NCBI RefSeq assembly: GCF_026810445.1
Contig: NZ_CP113949.1
Location: 4,154,001-4,218,000 of the forward strand
Source of the DNA: Pseudomonas sp. BSw22131
GTDB taxonomy: Bacteria > Pseudomonadota > Gammaproteobacteria > Pseudomonadales > Pseudomonadaceae
Length of the DNA: 64,000 nt
Direction of reading: 5' to 3'
Below the pieces are notes generated by a model. The model did no database searches and had not been told where the DNA came from. It worked only from the letters and a program-made list of their open reading frames with translations. Position 1 is the stretch's first letter. Each line of letters begins with the position of its first letter. The translations under genes were made by a program, and so were the position numbers. Shown piece after piece: positions 53,301 through 60,914 of this stretch.

Positions 53301-54279
53301 TTTCGGTGTGCCTGAGTTGCGCCTTGCGCAGCATCTCGGCCGCGTCGCGAATCTCGCGCTCGCCGGGCAGAAACACCAGCACATCGCCGGGGGATTTACG
53401 CTCGCTGCGCTCCATGGCCGCCAGCTCGTCCAGCGTGGCCAGAATCGCCTGATCGACCGTCAGGTCTTCTTCGACGCTGTTGCCGTCTTCGTCCTGCTGT
53501 GAAGTGAGCGGACGGTAGATCGTCTCCACCGGAAACGTACGGCCCGACACCTCAATGATCGGCGCTTTATCGAAATGCTCCGAGAAGCGCTCAAGGTCAA
53601 TGGTGGCCGAGGTGATGATGACTTTCAGGTCCGGACGCCGTGGCAGCAGGGTTTTCAGATAGCCCAGCAGGAAGTCGATGTTGAGGCTGCGTTCGTGGGC
53701 TTCGTCGACGATGATCGTGTCGTAGCGCTCAAGAAAGCGGTCGTGCTGGGTTTCGGCCAGCAGGATGCCGTCGGTCATGAGTTTGATGAGGGTGCTGCTG
53801 TCGCTCTGGTCTTCGAACCGCACCTGATAGCCAACCAACGCGCCAAGGGGTGTGCCGATTTCTTCGGCGACGCGGCTACCGACGCTGCGTGCGGCAATCC
53901 GGCGGGGCTGGGTATGGCCGATCAGCCCGTGCTGACCACGGCCGATTTCCAGACAGATTTTCGGCAACTGAGTGGTTTTGCCCGAGCCGGTTTCGCCAGC
54001 GATGATCAGCACTTGGTGCTTGAGCAGCGCGTCTTTGATTTCGTCGCGCTTGGCGGCGATCGGCAGGTTGTCGTCGTAGCGAATGGTCGGCACGCTGTTT
54101 TTGCGCGCCAGCACCTGGGCGCACGAGGCCTGAACCCGCTCGACCCATTGCGCCAGCTTCGCCTCGTCCGGCTTCTTGCGCAGATCGTGCAACTGACGGC
54201 GCAAGCGATGACGATCACTGATCATCGCGTGGTCGAGGTTTTTCAGCAGTTGGTCGATGGAGGGCGATTCGTCGGTCAT
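50368..54279 (-). CDS. hrpA: ATP-dependent DEAH-box RNA helicase HrpA
   Basis: About 1303 residues from the ATG at 54279, the full HrpA length. Motif I is GETGSGKTTQLPK, motif II IIVDEAHERSLN and motif III TSATID. Motif VI (QRKGRCGRV) precedes a ratchet, OB-fold and a long HrpA-specific C-terminal half ending near KRLSKQWAAVEG. It unwinds structured RNA and is linked to mRNA processing and rescue of stalled ribosomes. It is next to fadD1 with a REP doublet and terminator between them, so it is transcribed separately. Confidence 0.96.
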   Translation of the reverse strand: MTDESPSIDQLLKNLDHAMISDRHRLRRQLHDLRKKPDEAKLAQWVERVQASCAQVLARKNSVPTIRYDDNLPIAAKRDEIKDALLKHQVLIIAGETGSGKTTQLPKICLEIGRGQHGLIGHTQPRRIAARSVGSRVAEEIGTPLGALVGYQVRFEDQSDSSTLIKLMTDGILLAETQHDRFLERYDTIIVDEAHERSLNIDFLLGYLKTLLPRRPDLKVIITSATIDLERFSEHFDKAPIIEVSGRTFPVETIYRPLTSQQDEDGNSVEEDLTVDQAILATLDELAAMERSERKSPGDVLVFLPGEREIRDAAEMLRKAQLRHTEILPLYARLSPAEQQRIFQSHPGRRVVLATNVAETSLTVPGIRYVIDTGTARISRYSYRAKVQRLPIEAISQASANQRKGRCGRVEPGLCVRLYSEEDFNSRPGFTDPEILRTNLAAVILQMLHLRLGEITDFPFIEPPDGKAISDGFNLLQELSAVNRENQLTPMGRQLARLPVDPRMGRMLLEAARQGSLQEVLIVASAMSIQDPRERPPERQQAADQAHAQWKDQDSDFAGLVNLWRGFEEQRQALTASPLRNWCRRNFLNYLRLREWRDSHRQLSLICRDLQLTVNKEPADFPKFHKAVLSGLLSQIGQKTEEGDYLGARQRRFWVHPSSGLGRKRPQWIMAAELVETTKLYARMVAKIEPDWIEPLAGHLIKKNHFEPHWEKKRGQVVAFEQITLFGLIVVGRRPVHFGPIDPVVSREFFIREGLVRGEIQSRAKCLTANARLLEELDELEAKARRRDILADEETLYRFYDERLPAEIHQTATFDSWYKTESQKHPQLLIMREEDVLAREASEVTANQYPDTLRLGDLTLSLTYHFEPNHPRDGVTVRVPAPLLLSLPAERLEWLVPGLLETKCIALVRNLPKALRKNFVPVPDFVKAALQRMTFGEGSLTHALGRELLRMTGARVSDEAWLEATQQLESHLKMNLEIVDGDGKFLGEGRELDELTARFAQASQAALAVPQTAKSQQPVEPKGFAAVAQQTQQNIAGLSMTVYPALVEEGGAVKEGRFSTATEAEYQHRRALQRLLLQQLAEPAKFLRSKLPGQTELGLLYRELGRVDALIEDILLASLDTCILEGEASLPRDGAGLLSLAERKRGALTEHAERLAKLTLEILKLWHGLQKRFKGKIDLAQAVALNDIKSQLSKLVYPGFVRETPSQWLKELPRYLKAIEMRLEKLPAQVQKDRVWSIELANLWAQYQARADKHGQEGKRDDELVVYRWWMEEYRVSLFGQQLGTKVPISDKRLSKQWAAVEG

Positions 54280-54370
54280 CAGCGGCGCAGGGTCTTCATT
54301 TGAAAAGCAGGGCGCGGATTGTCGCAGATTTGAGCGGGGGGATGCATATCTGCGCACGTGCTCGAATCTT

Positions 54371-54459
54371 TGTAGGAGCGCGCTTGCCCGCGATGGCGTT
54401 GGGTCAGGTCAATCGATGGTGACTGGACGAATGCATTCGCGGGCAAGCGCGCTCCTACA
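54371..54459. repeat. REP doublet
   Basis: The arms are TGTAGGAGCGCGCTTGCCCG (from 54371) and its inverted copy ATTCGCGGGCAAGCGCGCTC ending CTACA at 54459. It lies in the fadD1-hrpA gap. Confidence 0.9.
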
Positions 54460-54479
54460 AGGTAGGCGTAGATCAAAAG

Positions 54480-54502
54480 AAACCCCGCACGCGGCGGGGT
54501 TT
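54480..54502 (-). terminator. Intrinsic terminator after fadD1
   Basis: AAACCCCGC (54480-54488) pairs with GCGGGGTTT (54494-54502). On the minus strand TTTCTTTTGATC follows. It lies 15 bp after the fadD1 stop. Confidence 0.8.
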
Positions 54503-54516
54503 GGCAACTGCGTGAG

Positions 54517-56214
54517 TCAAGCCTGTTTTTTGAGCGCCAGCTTTTTGATTTCGCCATCACGCAGTTCACGGCGCAGGATCTTGCCTACGTTGGTGGTCGG
54601 CAGCGCATCTCTGAACTCCACACTGCGCGGCACTTTGTAGGCCGTGACGTTGGCGCGCATGTGCTCCATCACCTGGTCCTTGGTCAGCGTTGCGCCCGGT
54701 TTGGTGACGATGAAAATCTTGATCGATTCGCCCGACTTCTCGTCGGGTACACCAATCGCCGCGCACTGGAGAACGCCCGGCAAAGTTGCCAGCACGTCTT
54801 CCAGCTCGTTGGGGTAAACGTTGAAACCGGACACCAGAATCATGTCCTTTTTGCGATCGACAATGCGCATGTAGCCGTCGGGCTGAATGATCGCGATGTC
54901 ACCGGTCTTCAACCAGCCCTCGGCGTCGAGCATTTCATCGGTGGCATCCTGATGCTGCCAGTAGCCCTTCATTACTTGCGGACCTTTGATGCAAAGTTCG
55001 CCCACTTCGCCGAACGGCAGTTCTTCGCCTGCATCGTTGATGGTTTTGCACAGCGTGGACGGGACCGGAATGCCGATAGTGCCCATCTGGATTTTCTGGA
55101 TCGGGTTGACACTGGCAACCGGACTGGTTTCGGTCATACCGTAGCCTTCGCATATCTCGCAGCCGGTCACCTCTTTCCAGCGCTCGGCGGCCGCTTGTTG
55201 CAGCGCCATGCCGCCCGACAGCGTGACTTTCAGCGACGAGAAATCCAGGCGACGAAACTCCTGGTTATTACACAGCGCCACGAACAACGTGTTGAGACCC
55301 ACGAACCCGCTGAACTTCCACTTCGACAGTTCCTTGACCATCGCCGACAGGTCACGCGGGTTGCTGATCAGGATGTTGTGGTTGCCAATCAGCATCATCG
55401 CCATGCAGTGAAAGGTGAACGCGTAAATGTGGTAAAGCGGCAACGGCGTGATGAGGTTTTCACTGCCTTCGTTGAGGTTCGACGCCATCAACGCCCTGCA
55501 TTGCAGCATGTTGGCGATGAGGTTGCGGTGGGTGAGCATTGCGCCTTTGGCGATGCCGGTGGTGCCACCGGTGTACTGCAGGACCGCAACATCGCCGCTC
55601 TCGGGCGATGCGTCCTTGACCGGCTGACCGCGACCTTTGGCCAGCACGTCATTGAACTTGATCGCATTGGGCAGGTGATACGCCGGCACCATCTTTTTAA
55701 CGTACTTGATGACACTGTTGACCAGCAGACGCTTGAGCGGCGGCAGCAGGTCGGCGACTTCGGTGACGATGATGTGTTTGACGCCGGTCTTGGGCACGAC
55801 CTTTTCGGCCAGGTGCGCCATGTTGGCCAGGCAGACCAGCGCCTTGGCGCCGGAGTCGTTGAATTGATGTTCCATTTCCCGCGCGGTGTACAGCGGGTTG
55901 GTATTGACCACGATCAGCCCGGCGCGAATGGCGCCGAACACGGCAATCGGGTACTGCAGGACGTTGGGCAACTGCACGGCAATGCGGTCACCCGGTTGCA
56001 GGTCTGTGTGTTGTTGCAGGTAAGCGGCGAAGGCGCCGGACAGCGCATACATCTCACCATAAGTGAGTGTTTTGCCCAGGTTGCTGAAAGCCGGTTTGTT
56101 GCCGAAACGCTCACAGGACTGTTTCAATACAGCCTGAACGTTTGGATACTCGTCAGGATCGATATCGGCGGCGATACCAGACGGATATTTATCCTTCCAG
56201 AAGTTTTCAATCAT
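54517..56214 (-). CDS. fadD1: Long-chain fatty acyl-CoA synthetase FadD1
   Basis: About 565 residues from the ATG at 56214; the frame from 56367 is discarded because it has no site and is not conserved. It opens MIENFWKDKYPSGIAADIDP, typical of Pseudomonas FadD1. AMP-binding motifs: YTGGTTGIAKGAM, GYGMTETSP and KTGDIAIIQPDGYMRIVDRK, with the C-terminal K-rich loop LPTTNVGKILRRELRD. It activates exogenous long-chain fatty acids to acyl-CoA at the inner membrane for beta-oxidation. fadD2 lies upstream, with a terminator and a REP between. Confidence 0.96.
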   Translation of the reverse strand: MIENFWKDKYPSGIAADIDPDEYPNVQAVLKQSCERFGNKPAFSNLGKTLTYGEMYALSGAFAAYLQQHTDLQPGDRIAVQLPNVLQYPIAVFGAIRAGLIVVNTNPLYTAREMEHQFNDSGAKALVCLANMAHLAEKVVPKTGVKHIIVTEVADLLPPLKRLLVNSVIKYVKKMVPAYHLPNAIKFNDVLAKGRGQPVKDASPESGDVAVLQYTGGTTGIAKGAMLTHRNLIANMLQCRALMASNLNEGSENLITPLPLYHIYAFTFHCMAMMLIGNHNILISNPRDLSAMVKELSKWKFSGFVGLNTLFVALCNNQEFRRLDFSSLKVTLSGGMALQQAAAERWKEVTGCEICEGYGMTETSPVASVNPIQKIQMGTIGIPVPSTLCKTINDAGEELPFGEVGELCIKGPQVMKGYWQHQDATDEMLDAEGWLKTGDIAIIQPDGYMRIVDRKKDMILVSGFNVYPNELEDVLATLPGVLQCAAIGVPDEKSGESIKIFIVTKPGATLTKDQVMEHMRANVTAYKVPRSVEFRDALPTTNVGKILRRELRDGEIKKLALKKQA

Positions 56215-56475
56215 GGAAGCCGACTCCTCAGCGACAGCGATTTCTACACACCGCTTATTGCGGCGATTTCTTGTGTTTGGAATGGTGCAGCTCGCGCTTT
56301 TCAGCTCACCATGAGGGCGAAAAGCGGGCCGAGAGTAGCAGCTTTGCTTGGGGTCGCCTAGGGCCAATAGCGGCCCCCGCAGTCACAAATATGACTCTTG
56401 AATATTTCTCGGTCACATTTAGAGCAATGAACCTAAATGTCGAAAATGACATTCTTCAACTGGGCGCAAAGCGTT

Positions 56476-56567
56476 CTGTAGGAGCGAACTTGTTCAAGAG
56501 AGATTTGTGCCACAGGCATATCCCTACCGTCTGAACGATTGCTTCGCGAGTGAATTCGCTCCTACAG
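56476..56567. repeat. REP doublet between fadD2 and fadD1
   Basis: The arms start at 56476 (CTGTAGGAGCGAACTTGTTC) and end at 56567 (TGAATTCGCTCCTACAG), an inverted, somewhat degenerate pair. The 423-bp gap 56215-56637 holds it, the fadD2 terminator and, probably, the fadD1 promoter. Confidence 0.82.
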
Positions 56568-56590
56568 AATCCGGGTCGGGGAGTCGCGCA

Positions 56591-56625
56591 AAAAAAAACG
56601 GCGTGTCTTCACACGCCGTTTTTTG
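56591..56625 (-). terminator. Strong terminator after fadD2
   Basis: ACGGCGTGT (56598-56606) and ACACGCCGT (56611-56619) form a perfect 9-bp stem flanked by A8 and T6 tracts. It can stop transcription in both directions. Transcription after fadD2 is therefore blocked and fadD1 needs its own promoter. Confidence 0.88.
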
Positions 56626-56637
56626 GGTTTGCAGGCT

Positions 56638-58326
56638 TCAGGCAGTGTCTCGCAACTCGCGCCTGAGGATTTTGCCCACAGGCGTCATCGGCAAAGACTC
56701 ACGCAATACGATCTGCTTGGGAATCTTGTAGCCCGTGAAGTTCTGTTTGCAGTAAGCCTTGAGTTCCTCGCAGGTAAGGCTCGACTCCCTGGGGACGACA
56801 AACAGCTTCACGGCCTCGCCTGAGCGCTCGTCCGGCACGCCGATGACCGCGCAGCTTGCAACTTTTGGATGACGCATGATCACGTCTTCGATTTCGTTGG
56901 GGTAGACGTTGAAACCCGAGACGATGATCAGGTCCTTTTTGCGGTCGACGATGCGAATGAAGCCATCGGGATCAATCACCCCAATGTCGCCGGTCTTCAA
57001 CCAGCCATCAGCGTCCAGAACCTCGGCGGTGGCGTCCGGACGGTGCCAGTAACCCAGCATGATCTGCGGTCCTTTCAGGCACAACTCGCCGCGCTCGCCA
57101 ACGGGCATCTCGACGCCTTCGTCGTCAATGATTTTCGCGGTCGTACCCGGCACAGGCATCCCGACCGTACCCAGTCGCGACTGGCTGCCGTAGGGATTGG
57201 CGGTGGCAACCGGCGAGGTCTCCGTCAAGCCATAGCCTTCAACGATAGGGCAGCCAGTGAGCTGCTCCCAGCGCTCGGCAGTGGACTTCACCAATGCCGT
57301 ACCGCCCGAGTTGGTCAGGCGCAAGGTGGAGAAATCCAGCGTCTTGAAATCCGGGTGTTCCATCAGCGCGACGAACAGGGTGTTGAGGCCGATCATGGCC
57401 GAGAAGCGCCAGTTTTTCAGTTCTTTGATGAAGCCGCCAATGTCGCGCGGGTTGGTGATCAACACGTTGTGGTTGCCGCTGACCATCATGCACATGCAGT
57501 TAACCGTGAACGCATAGATGTGATACAGCGGCAGCGGCGCAATCATGATTTCGCTGCCTTGCCTGAAGATAGGCAGCCCGTCAGCGCCGTGCTGCAACAT
57601 GCAGGCATAGACCTGCTGCATGTTGGCAACCAGATTGCCGTGGGTCAGCATCGCGCCTTTGGGCGAGCCAGTGGTGCCACCGGTGTATTGCAAAACCGCG
57701 ATGTCTTCGAGGTCCAGCTGCACAGCCTGCAAGTGATCGCCGCGCCCACGTTTCAAAATGCTTTTGAAGGACACGGCCTGAGGCAACTGATAGTCGGGCA
57801 CCATCTTTTTGATCTTGTCGACGACGGTGTTGATCAGCCATCCTTTGGCCGCCGATTGCATATCGCCCATCTTCACTTCGATCAGGTACTGAAGCTCGGT
57901 ATCGGGCAGCACTTCCTGAACGTTTTTGCCAAACAGGTTCAGGTACACCAGAGCGCGTGCGCCCGAATCCTTGAACTGGTGGCGCATTTCGCGGGGGGTA
58001 TAGAGCGGATTGGTGTTGACCACGATCAGCCCCGCCCGGATCGCGCCGAACACGGCAATCGGGTACTGAATCAGGTTGGGCATTTGCACGGCGATGCGAT
58101 CACCGGGCTTAAGATCGGTTTGCTGTTGCAGGTAAGCGGCGAACGCGGCGGAGTGGCGATCCAGTTGCGCGTAAGTAATAGTGACGCCCATATTGCTGAA
58201 GGCAGGGCGATCCGAGTATTTTTTGCAGCTGCGCTCGAACACTTCAACCACTGACTTGTACGCGCGCAGATCCACCTCAGGGAGTACGCCCGCCGGGCGT
58301 TTGTCGTTCCAGAATTCAGGTTGCAT
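56638..58326 (-). CDS. fadD2: Long-chain fatty acyl-CoA synthetase FadD2
   Basis: A 562-residue paralogue of FadD1, opening MQPEFWNDKRPAGVLPEVDL, the FadD2 type. Motifs: YTGGTTGSPKGAM, GYGLTETSP, KTGDIGVIDPDGFIRIVDRK and LPMTPVGKILRRELRD. It differs throughout from FadD1, so the tandem is old. In P. aeruginosa FadD1 and FadD2 differ in chain-length use (from memory). It is divergent from the lipase gene by 224 bp, so a shared regulatory region is likely. Confidence 0.96.
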   Translation of the reverse strand: MQPEFWNDKRPAGVLPEVDLRAYKSVVEVFERSCKKYSDRPAFSNMGVTITYAQLDRHSAAFAAYLQQQTDLKPGDRIAVQMPNLIQYPIAVFGAIRAGLIVVNTNPLYTPREMRHQFKDSGARALVYLNLFGKNVQEVLPDTELQYLIEVKMGDMQSAAKGWLINTVVDKIKKMVPDYQLPQAVSFKSILKRGRGDHLQAVQLDLEDIAVLQYTGGTTGSPKGAMLTHGNLVANMQQVYACMLQHGADGLPIFRQGSEIMIAPLPLYHIYAFTVNCMCMMVSGNHNVLITNPRDIGGFIKELKNWRFSAMIGLNTLFVALMEHPDFKTLDFSTLRLTNSGGTALVKSTAERWEQLTGCPIVEGYGLTETSPVATANPYGSQSRLGTVGMPVPGTTAKIIDDEGVEMPVGERGELCLKGPQIMLGYWHRPDATAEVLDADGWLKTGDIGVIDPDGFIRIVDRKKDLIIVSGFNVYPNEIEDVIMRHPKVASCAVIGVPDERSGEAVKLFVVPRESSLTCEELKAYCKQNFTGYKIPKQIVLRESLPMTPVGKILRRELRDTA

Positions 58327-58550
58327 GTTGTTTTTATCCTCTTACCTGAGAGTGCTGGCCGCGTGTTGCCCCGCGGATGCTTGCCGGACGTTATCAGCTA
58401 ACGCAGGGAAGGCAAATAGGCCAGACAGCGTTATCAACAGGGTGAATCTTGTGGGTGATGAGACTCTCATCTGCCGTGGTCTATACATAAAAATCAAAGC
58501 GCTTACACGCGGCTTTTCAAGACAAATTCTTACAAGGCCAGAGAAACGCC

Positions 58551-59495
58551 ATGAAGCATGAAGCGTTTTGGCTTGATGCCTACGATCAGAGCCGTTTGTA
58601 TGTCAATGCGTGGGTTCCGGTCGCCGGAGCCAAAGCCGTGGTCATGCTTTCCCATGGCATGACCGATCACAGCGGACGCTACGCGAGGCTGGGCGCCGCC
58701 ATGAGCGCGGCCGGTTTCGCCCTGTATGCCCACGATCAAAGGGGTCACGGGCGCACGGCAGCTCACGGCCTGCTCGGGCATTTCGCCGATCAGGACGGCT
58801 GGGACAAAGTGGTAGGGGATCTCGCCAGCCTGAAAGATGCCATCGGCAAACGGCATCCGGGTGTGCCTGTGTTCCTGCTGGGTCACAGCATGGGCAGTTA
58901 CGTCGCGCAGGCTTATCTGCTGAAGCACAGCGCTGGTGTGCAGGGCGCCATTCTCAGCGGCTCGAATTTTCGACCGCTCTCGTTCTACCGCAGCGCCGCC
59001 CTCCTCGCCCGCTTCGAACGCTGGCGGCAGGACGCGAAAGGCCGCAGCGCGCTCATCGAGTTCTTGTCGTTCGGCTCGTTCAACAAGGCATTCAAACCCG
59101 TACGTACGCCTTTTGACTGGCTGAGCCGCGACCCTGTCGAGGTCGATCTGTACGTAAAAGATCCGCTGTGCGGGTTTCGCTGCACCAATCAATTCTGGGT
59201 GGACCTGATTGGCGGATTGCAACACATCAGCCAACCGGGCCAACTGACGCACATCGATCACGGTCTTCCCTTGCTGATAATCGGCGGCCAATGTGATCCG
59301 GTGAGCGACGGCAAGCGTCTGAACGATCTTGCCGATGCGTACAAGGCCTCGGGGCATCAATGGGTAACGCTGAACCTTTACCCCGGAGCGCGGCACGAAC
59401 TGTTCAATGAAACCAACCGCGATGAAGTCACCCGTGATCTACTCGCCTGGCTCGAACGGGCGCTGGCCCAGCCACGACCCCGCCAGCCAGACTGA
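58551..59495 (+). CDS. Alpha/beta hydrolase, monoacylglycerol lipase/lysophospholipase type
   Basis: A 314-residue serine hydrolase. The nucleophile elbow is GHSMGSYVAQ near residue 110; the oxyanion segment is LSHGMTDHSGRY near 33. The late GQCDPVSDG supplies the Asp and the final GARHELFNE the His. The family is hydrolase_4 (monoacylglycerol lipase). It is next to fadD2 (divergent) and 46 bp upstream of the MaoC gene in the same direction. It could release fatty acids for FadD activation. No signal peptide is seen, so it is cytosolic or membrane-associated. Confidence 0.92.
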   Translation: MKHEAFWLDAYDQSRLYVNAWVPVAGAKAVVMLSHGMTDHSGRYARLGAAMSAAGFALYAHDQRGHGRTAAHGLLGHFADQDGWDKVVGDLASLKDAIGKRHPGVPVFLLGHSMGSYVAQAYLLKHSAGVQGAILSGSNFRPLSFYRSAALLARFERWRQDAKGRSALIEFLSFGSFNKAFKPVRTPFDWLSRDPVEVDLYVKDPLCGFRCTNQFWVDLIGGLQHISQPGQLTHIDHGLPLLIIGGQCDPVSDGKRLNDLADAYKASGHQWVTLNLYPGARHELFNETNRDEVTRDLLAWLERALAQPRPRQPD

Positions 59496-59541
59496 TCGTC
59501 CGGACTGTCGTTTTATCACTCAGATGTCACAGGATTGTTCA

Positions 59542-60012
59542 ATGACCGAAGTCACCAACACCCCGTATGAGGCCCTAGAAGTTGGCCAGACCGCCAGCTA
59601 CAGCAAGATGGTCGAAGAGCGCCACATTCAACTCTTCGCCGAGATGTCGGGCGACCGAAACCCGGTTCACCTGGACGCCGAGTTTGCGGGCAAGAGCATG
59701 TTCAAGGAGCGCATTGCGCACGGGATGTTCAGCGGCGCACTGATCAGTGCAGCCGTTGCGTGTGAGCTGCCAGGGCCGGGCACTATTTATCTGAGCCAGC
59801 AGATGACCTTTCAAAAACCGGTGAAGATTGGCGACATGCTGACCGTGCGCCTGGAAATTCTCGAGAAGATGCCAAAATTTCGCGTGCGCATCGCCACTCG
59901 TGTCTTCAACCAGAAAGATGAGCTGGTCGTAGACGGCGAAGCTGAAATCCTCGCCCCTCGCAAGTTGCAGACCGTCACGCTGGCGGACTTGCCGACGATT
60001 ACGGTTGGCTGA
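59542..60012 (+). CDS. phaJ: (R)-specific enoyl-CoA hydratase, MaoC/PhaJ1-like
   Basis: A 156-residue hot-dog fold hydratase from the ATG at 59542, with AGGA 8 nt upstream. The catalytic dyad is in SGDRNPVHLDAEFA (Asp and His), and the strand HGMFSGALISAAVACELPGP and KVRIATRVFNQ-like RVRIATRVFNQKDE are conserved. From memory it closely follows P. aeruginosa PhaJ1 (PA3302). It converts enoyl-CoA from beta-oxidation to (R)-3-hydroxyacyl-CoA, a precursor for medium-chain PHA. It follows the hydrolase gene. Confidence 0.88.
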   Translation: MTEVTNTPYEALEVGQTASYSKMVEERHIQLFAEMSGDRNPVHLDAEFAGKSMFKERIAHGMFSGALISAAVACELPGPGTIYLSQQMTFQKPVKIGDMLTVRLEILEKMPKFRVRIATRVFNQKDELVVDGEAEILAPRKLQTVTLADLPTITVG

Positions 60013-60022
60013 AACACTGATT

Positions 60023-60103
60023 CTGTAGGAGCCAACTTGTTGGCGAAGCGCCTGAGGAAGCGGTGTCAGACAGGCCGTCTCGCGAATAAATTCGCGCCTG
60101 CAG
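60023..60103. repeat. REP doublet
   Basis: The arms begin CTGTAGGAGCCAACTTGTTG at 60023 and end TTCGCGCCTGCAG at 60103. The pair separates the PhaJ-like gene from a small convergent gene. Confidence 0.82.
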
Positions 60104-60121
60104 AGCAACGCAGCAAAAAAC

Positions 60122-60283
60122 TCAGCGCTTCTTCGGTTTGCTCTTGGGCTTTTTCTTGACCTTGCCCAGTGGCATGGCCTGTTCAAACGCCTGACGAACT
60201 TCGTTGAGACGCTTGTCATTCAGGTCATGCACACGCTTGGCGCGTTCGGCGCCGAGGTCTACCAGCTTTTCGTCATCGCTCAT
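60122..60283 (-). CDS. Small basic protein, 53 residues
   Basis: A 53-residue frame from the ATG complementary to 60281-60283. The protein begins MSDDEKLVDLGAERAKRVHD, has a helical middle (NDKRLNEVRQAFEQAM) and ends with a Lys-rich tail (GKVKKKPKSKPKKR). The acidic start, helix and basic end suggest an RNA- or DNA-binding or ribosome-associated helper, but no family is known to me. It is convergent with the PhaJ gene, and its end is close to the REP doublet. The frame is short but its composition is not random. Confidence 0.62.
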   Translation of the reverse strand: MSDDEKLVDLGAERAKRVHDLNDKRLNEVRQAFEQAMPLGKVKKKPKSKPKKR

Positions 60284-60358
60284 GGCGGGGCGGCTCTCAC
60301 ATTCGTAATGCCGGCAATAATGCGCAATCGGCTCGCGCCTGACCAGCAGCCTCGGTTC

Positions 60359-60709
60359 TCAGACCTTCAGATCCAGCCATAAACCTTTGCGCGGCTCGTC
60401 GTCGATGATCGGGATGACCGGGACAGTATTGTCCGCGTTCAACGAATCACCCGGCACGGCCAATGGTTCTTGCTGCACTTCGGGATGACGATCGGCCGCG
60501 CGTCGGTCGCCGCGTCTTCTATCGCGCCTGCGCTGCTCTTCACGCAGCAGCAATTCACCCTGCTCGGGCGCACGCTCGCGCATGTCGATGGTGGTCTCGC
60601 TCGAACCCGGCTGTACCGCAACCACTGGCGGGATCTCCGGAGTCGATTTGACCGGATCCAGTTGCGAGGTCACGGGGGCCGCGCTCAATGGGATTAACGG
60701 TGGCAGCAT
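60359..60709 (-). CDS. Hypothetical protein, disordered
   Basis: A 116-residue protein from the ATG at 60709, with AGGAG upstream; the frame from 60916 overlaps the rapA start and is rejected. It begins MLPPLIPLSAAPVTSQLDPV, has a Pro-rich leader and a highly charged middle (LLREEQRRRDRRRGDRRAAD). The end is VPVIPIIDDEPRKGLWLDLK. There is no signal peptide or membrane segment. It may be misannotated as aspartate-semialdehyde dehydrogenase in databases; no such motif is present. Its 5' end faces rapA across about 205 bp. Confidence 0.6.
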   Translation of the reverse strand: MLPPLIPLSAAPVTSQLDPVKSTPEIPPVVAVQPGSSETTIDMRERAPEQGELLLREEQRRRDRRRGDRRAADRHPEVQQEPLAVPGDSLNADNTVPVIPIIDDEPRKGLWLDLKV

Positions 60710-60914
60710 GATAATGGTCTCCTGATATATCCCTGTCGGCCGCCTTTTCGTCGACTTGAGCCGTGCGCGGCGCAAGTTTGGACTATGTTTTTCCCAACAC
60801 GTGCCAAAACCGACCGGTCGACCAGCGAATACGGGGGCTTTTGCAATGTATCTTTGGCCTGAGCGCCTTGTTCCGTTAACATAGTCGGCTTTTTCACGGC
60901 GGGAGTCAGGCAGC

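Noticed and set aside
51043..53502. 819-codon plus-strand open frame antisense to hrpA
   Set aside because: It is the mirror of the hrpA coding pattern in GC-rich DNA, has no recognised domain, and hrpA on the other strand has complete motifs.
54661..58254. Long plus-strand open frames antisense to fadD1 and fadD2
   Set aside because: Both are shadows of the two acyl-CoA ligases, with composition of reversed coding strands and no domain.
54517..58326. Recent tandem duplication of fadD
   Set aside because: The two proteins differ along their whole length and each matches its own FadD type, so the pair is old.
26607..60103. CRISPR-like array from the spaced repeats
   Set aside because: The repeats are inverted REP doublets kilobases apart, not direct repeats with regular spacers, and no cas gene is present.
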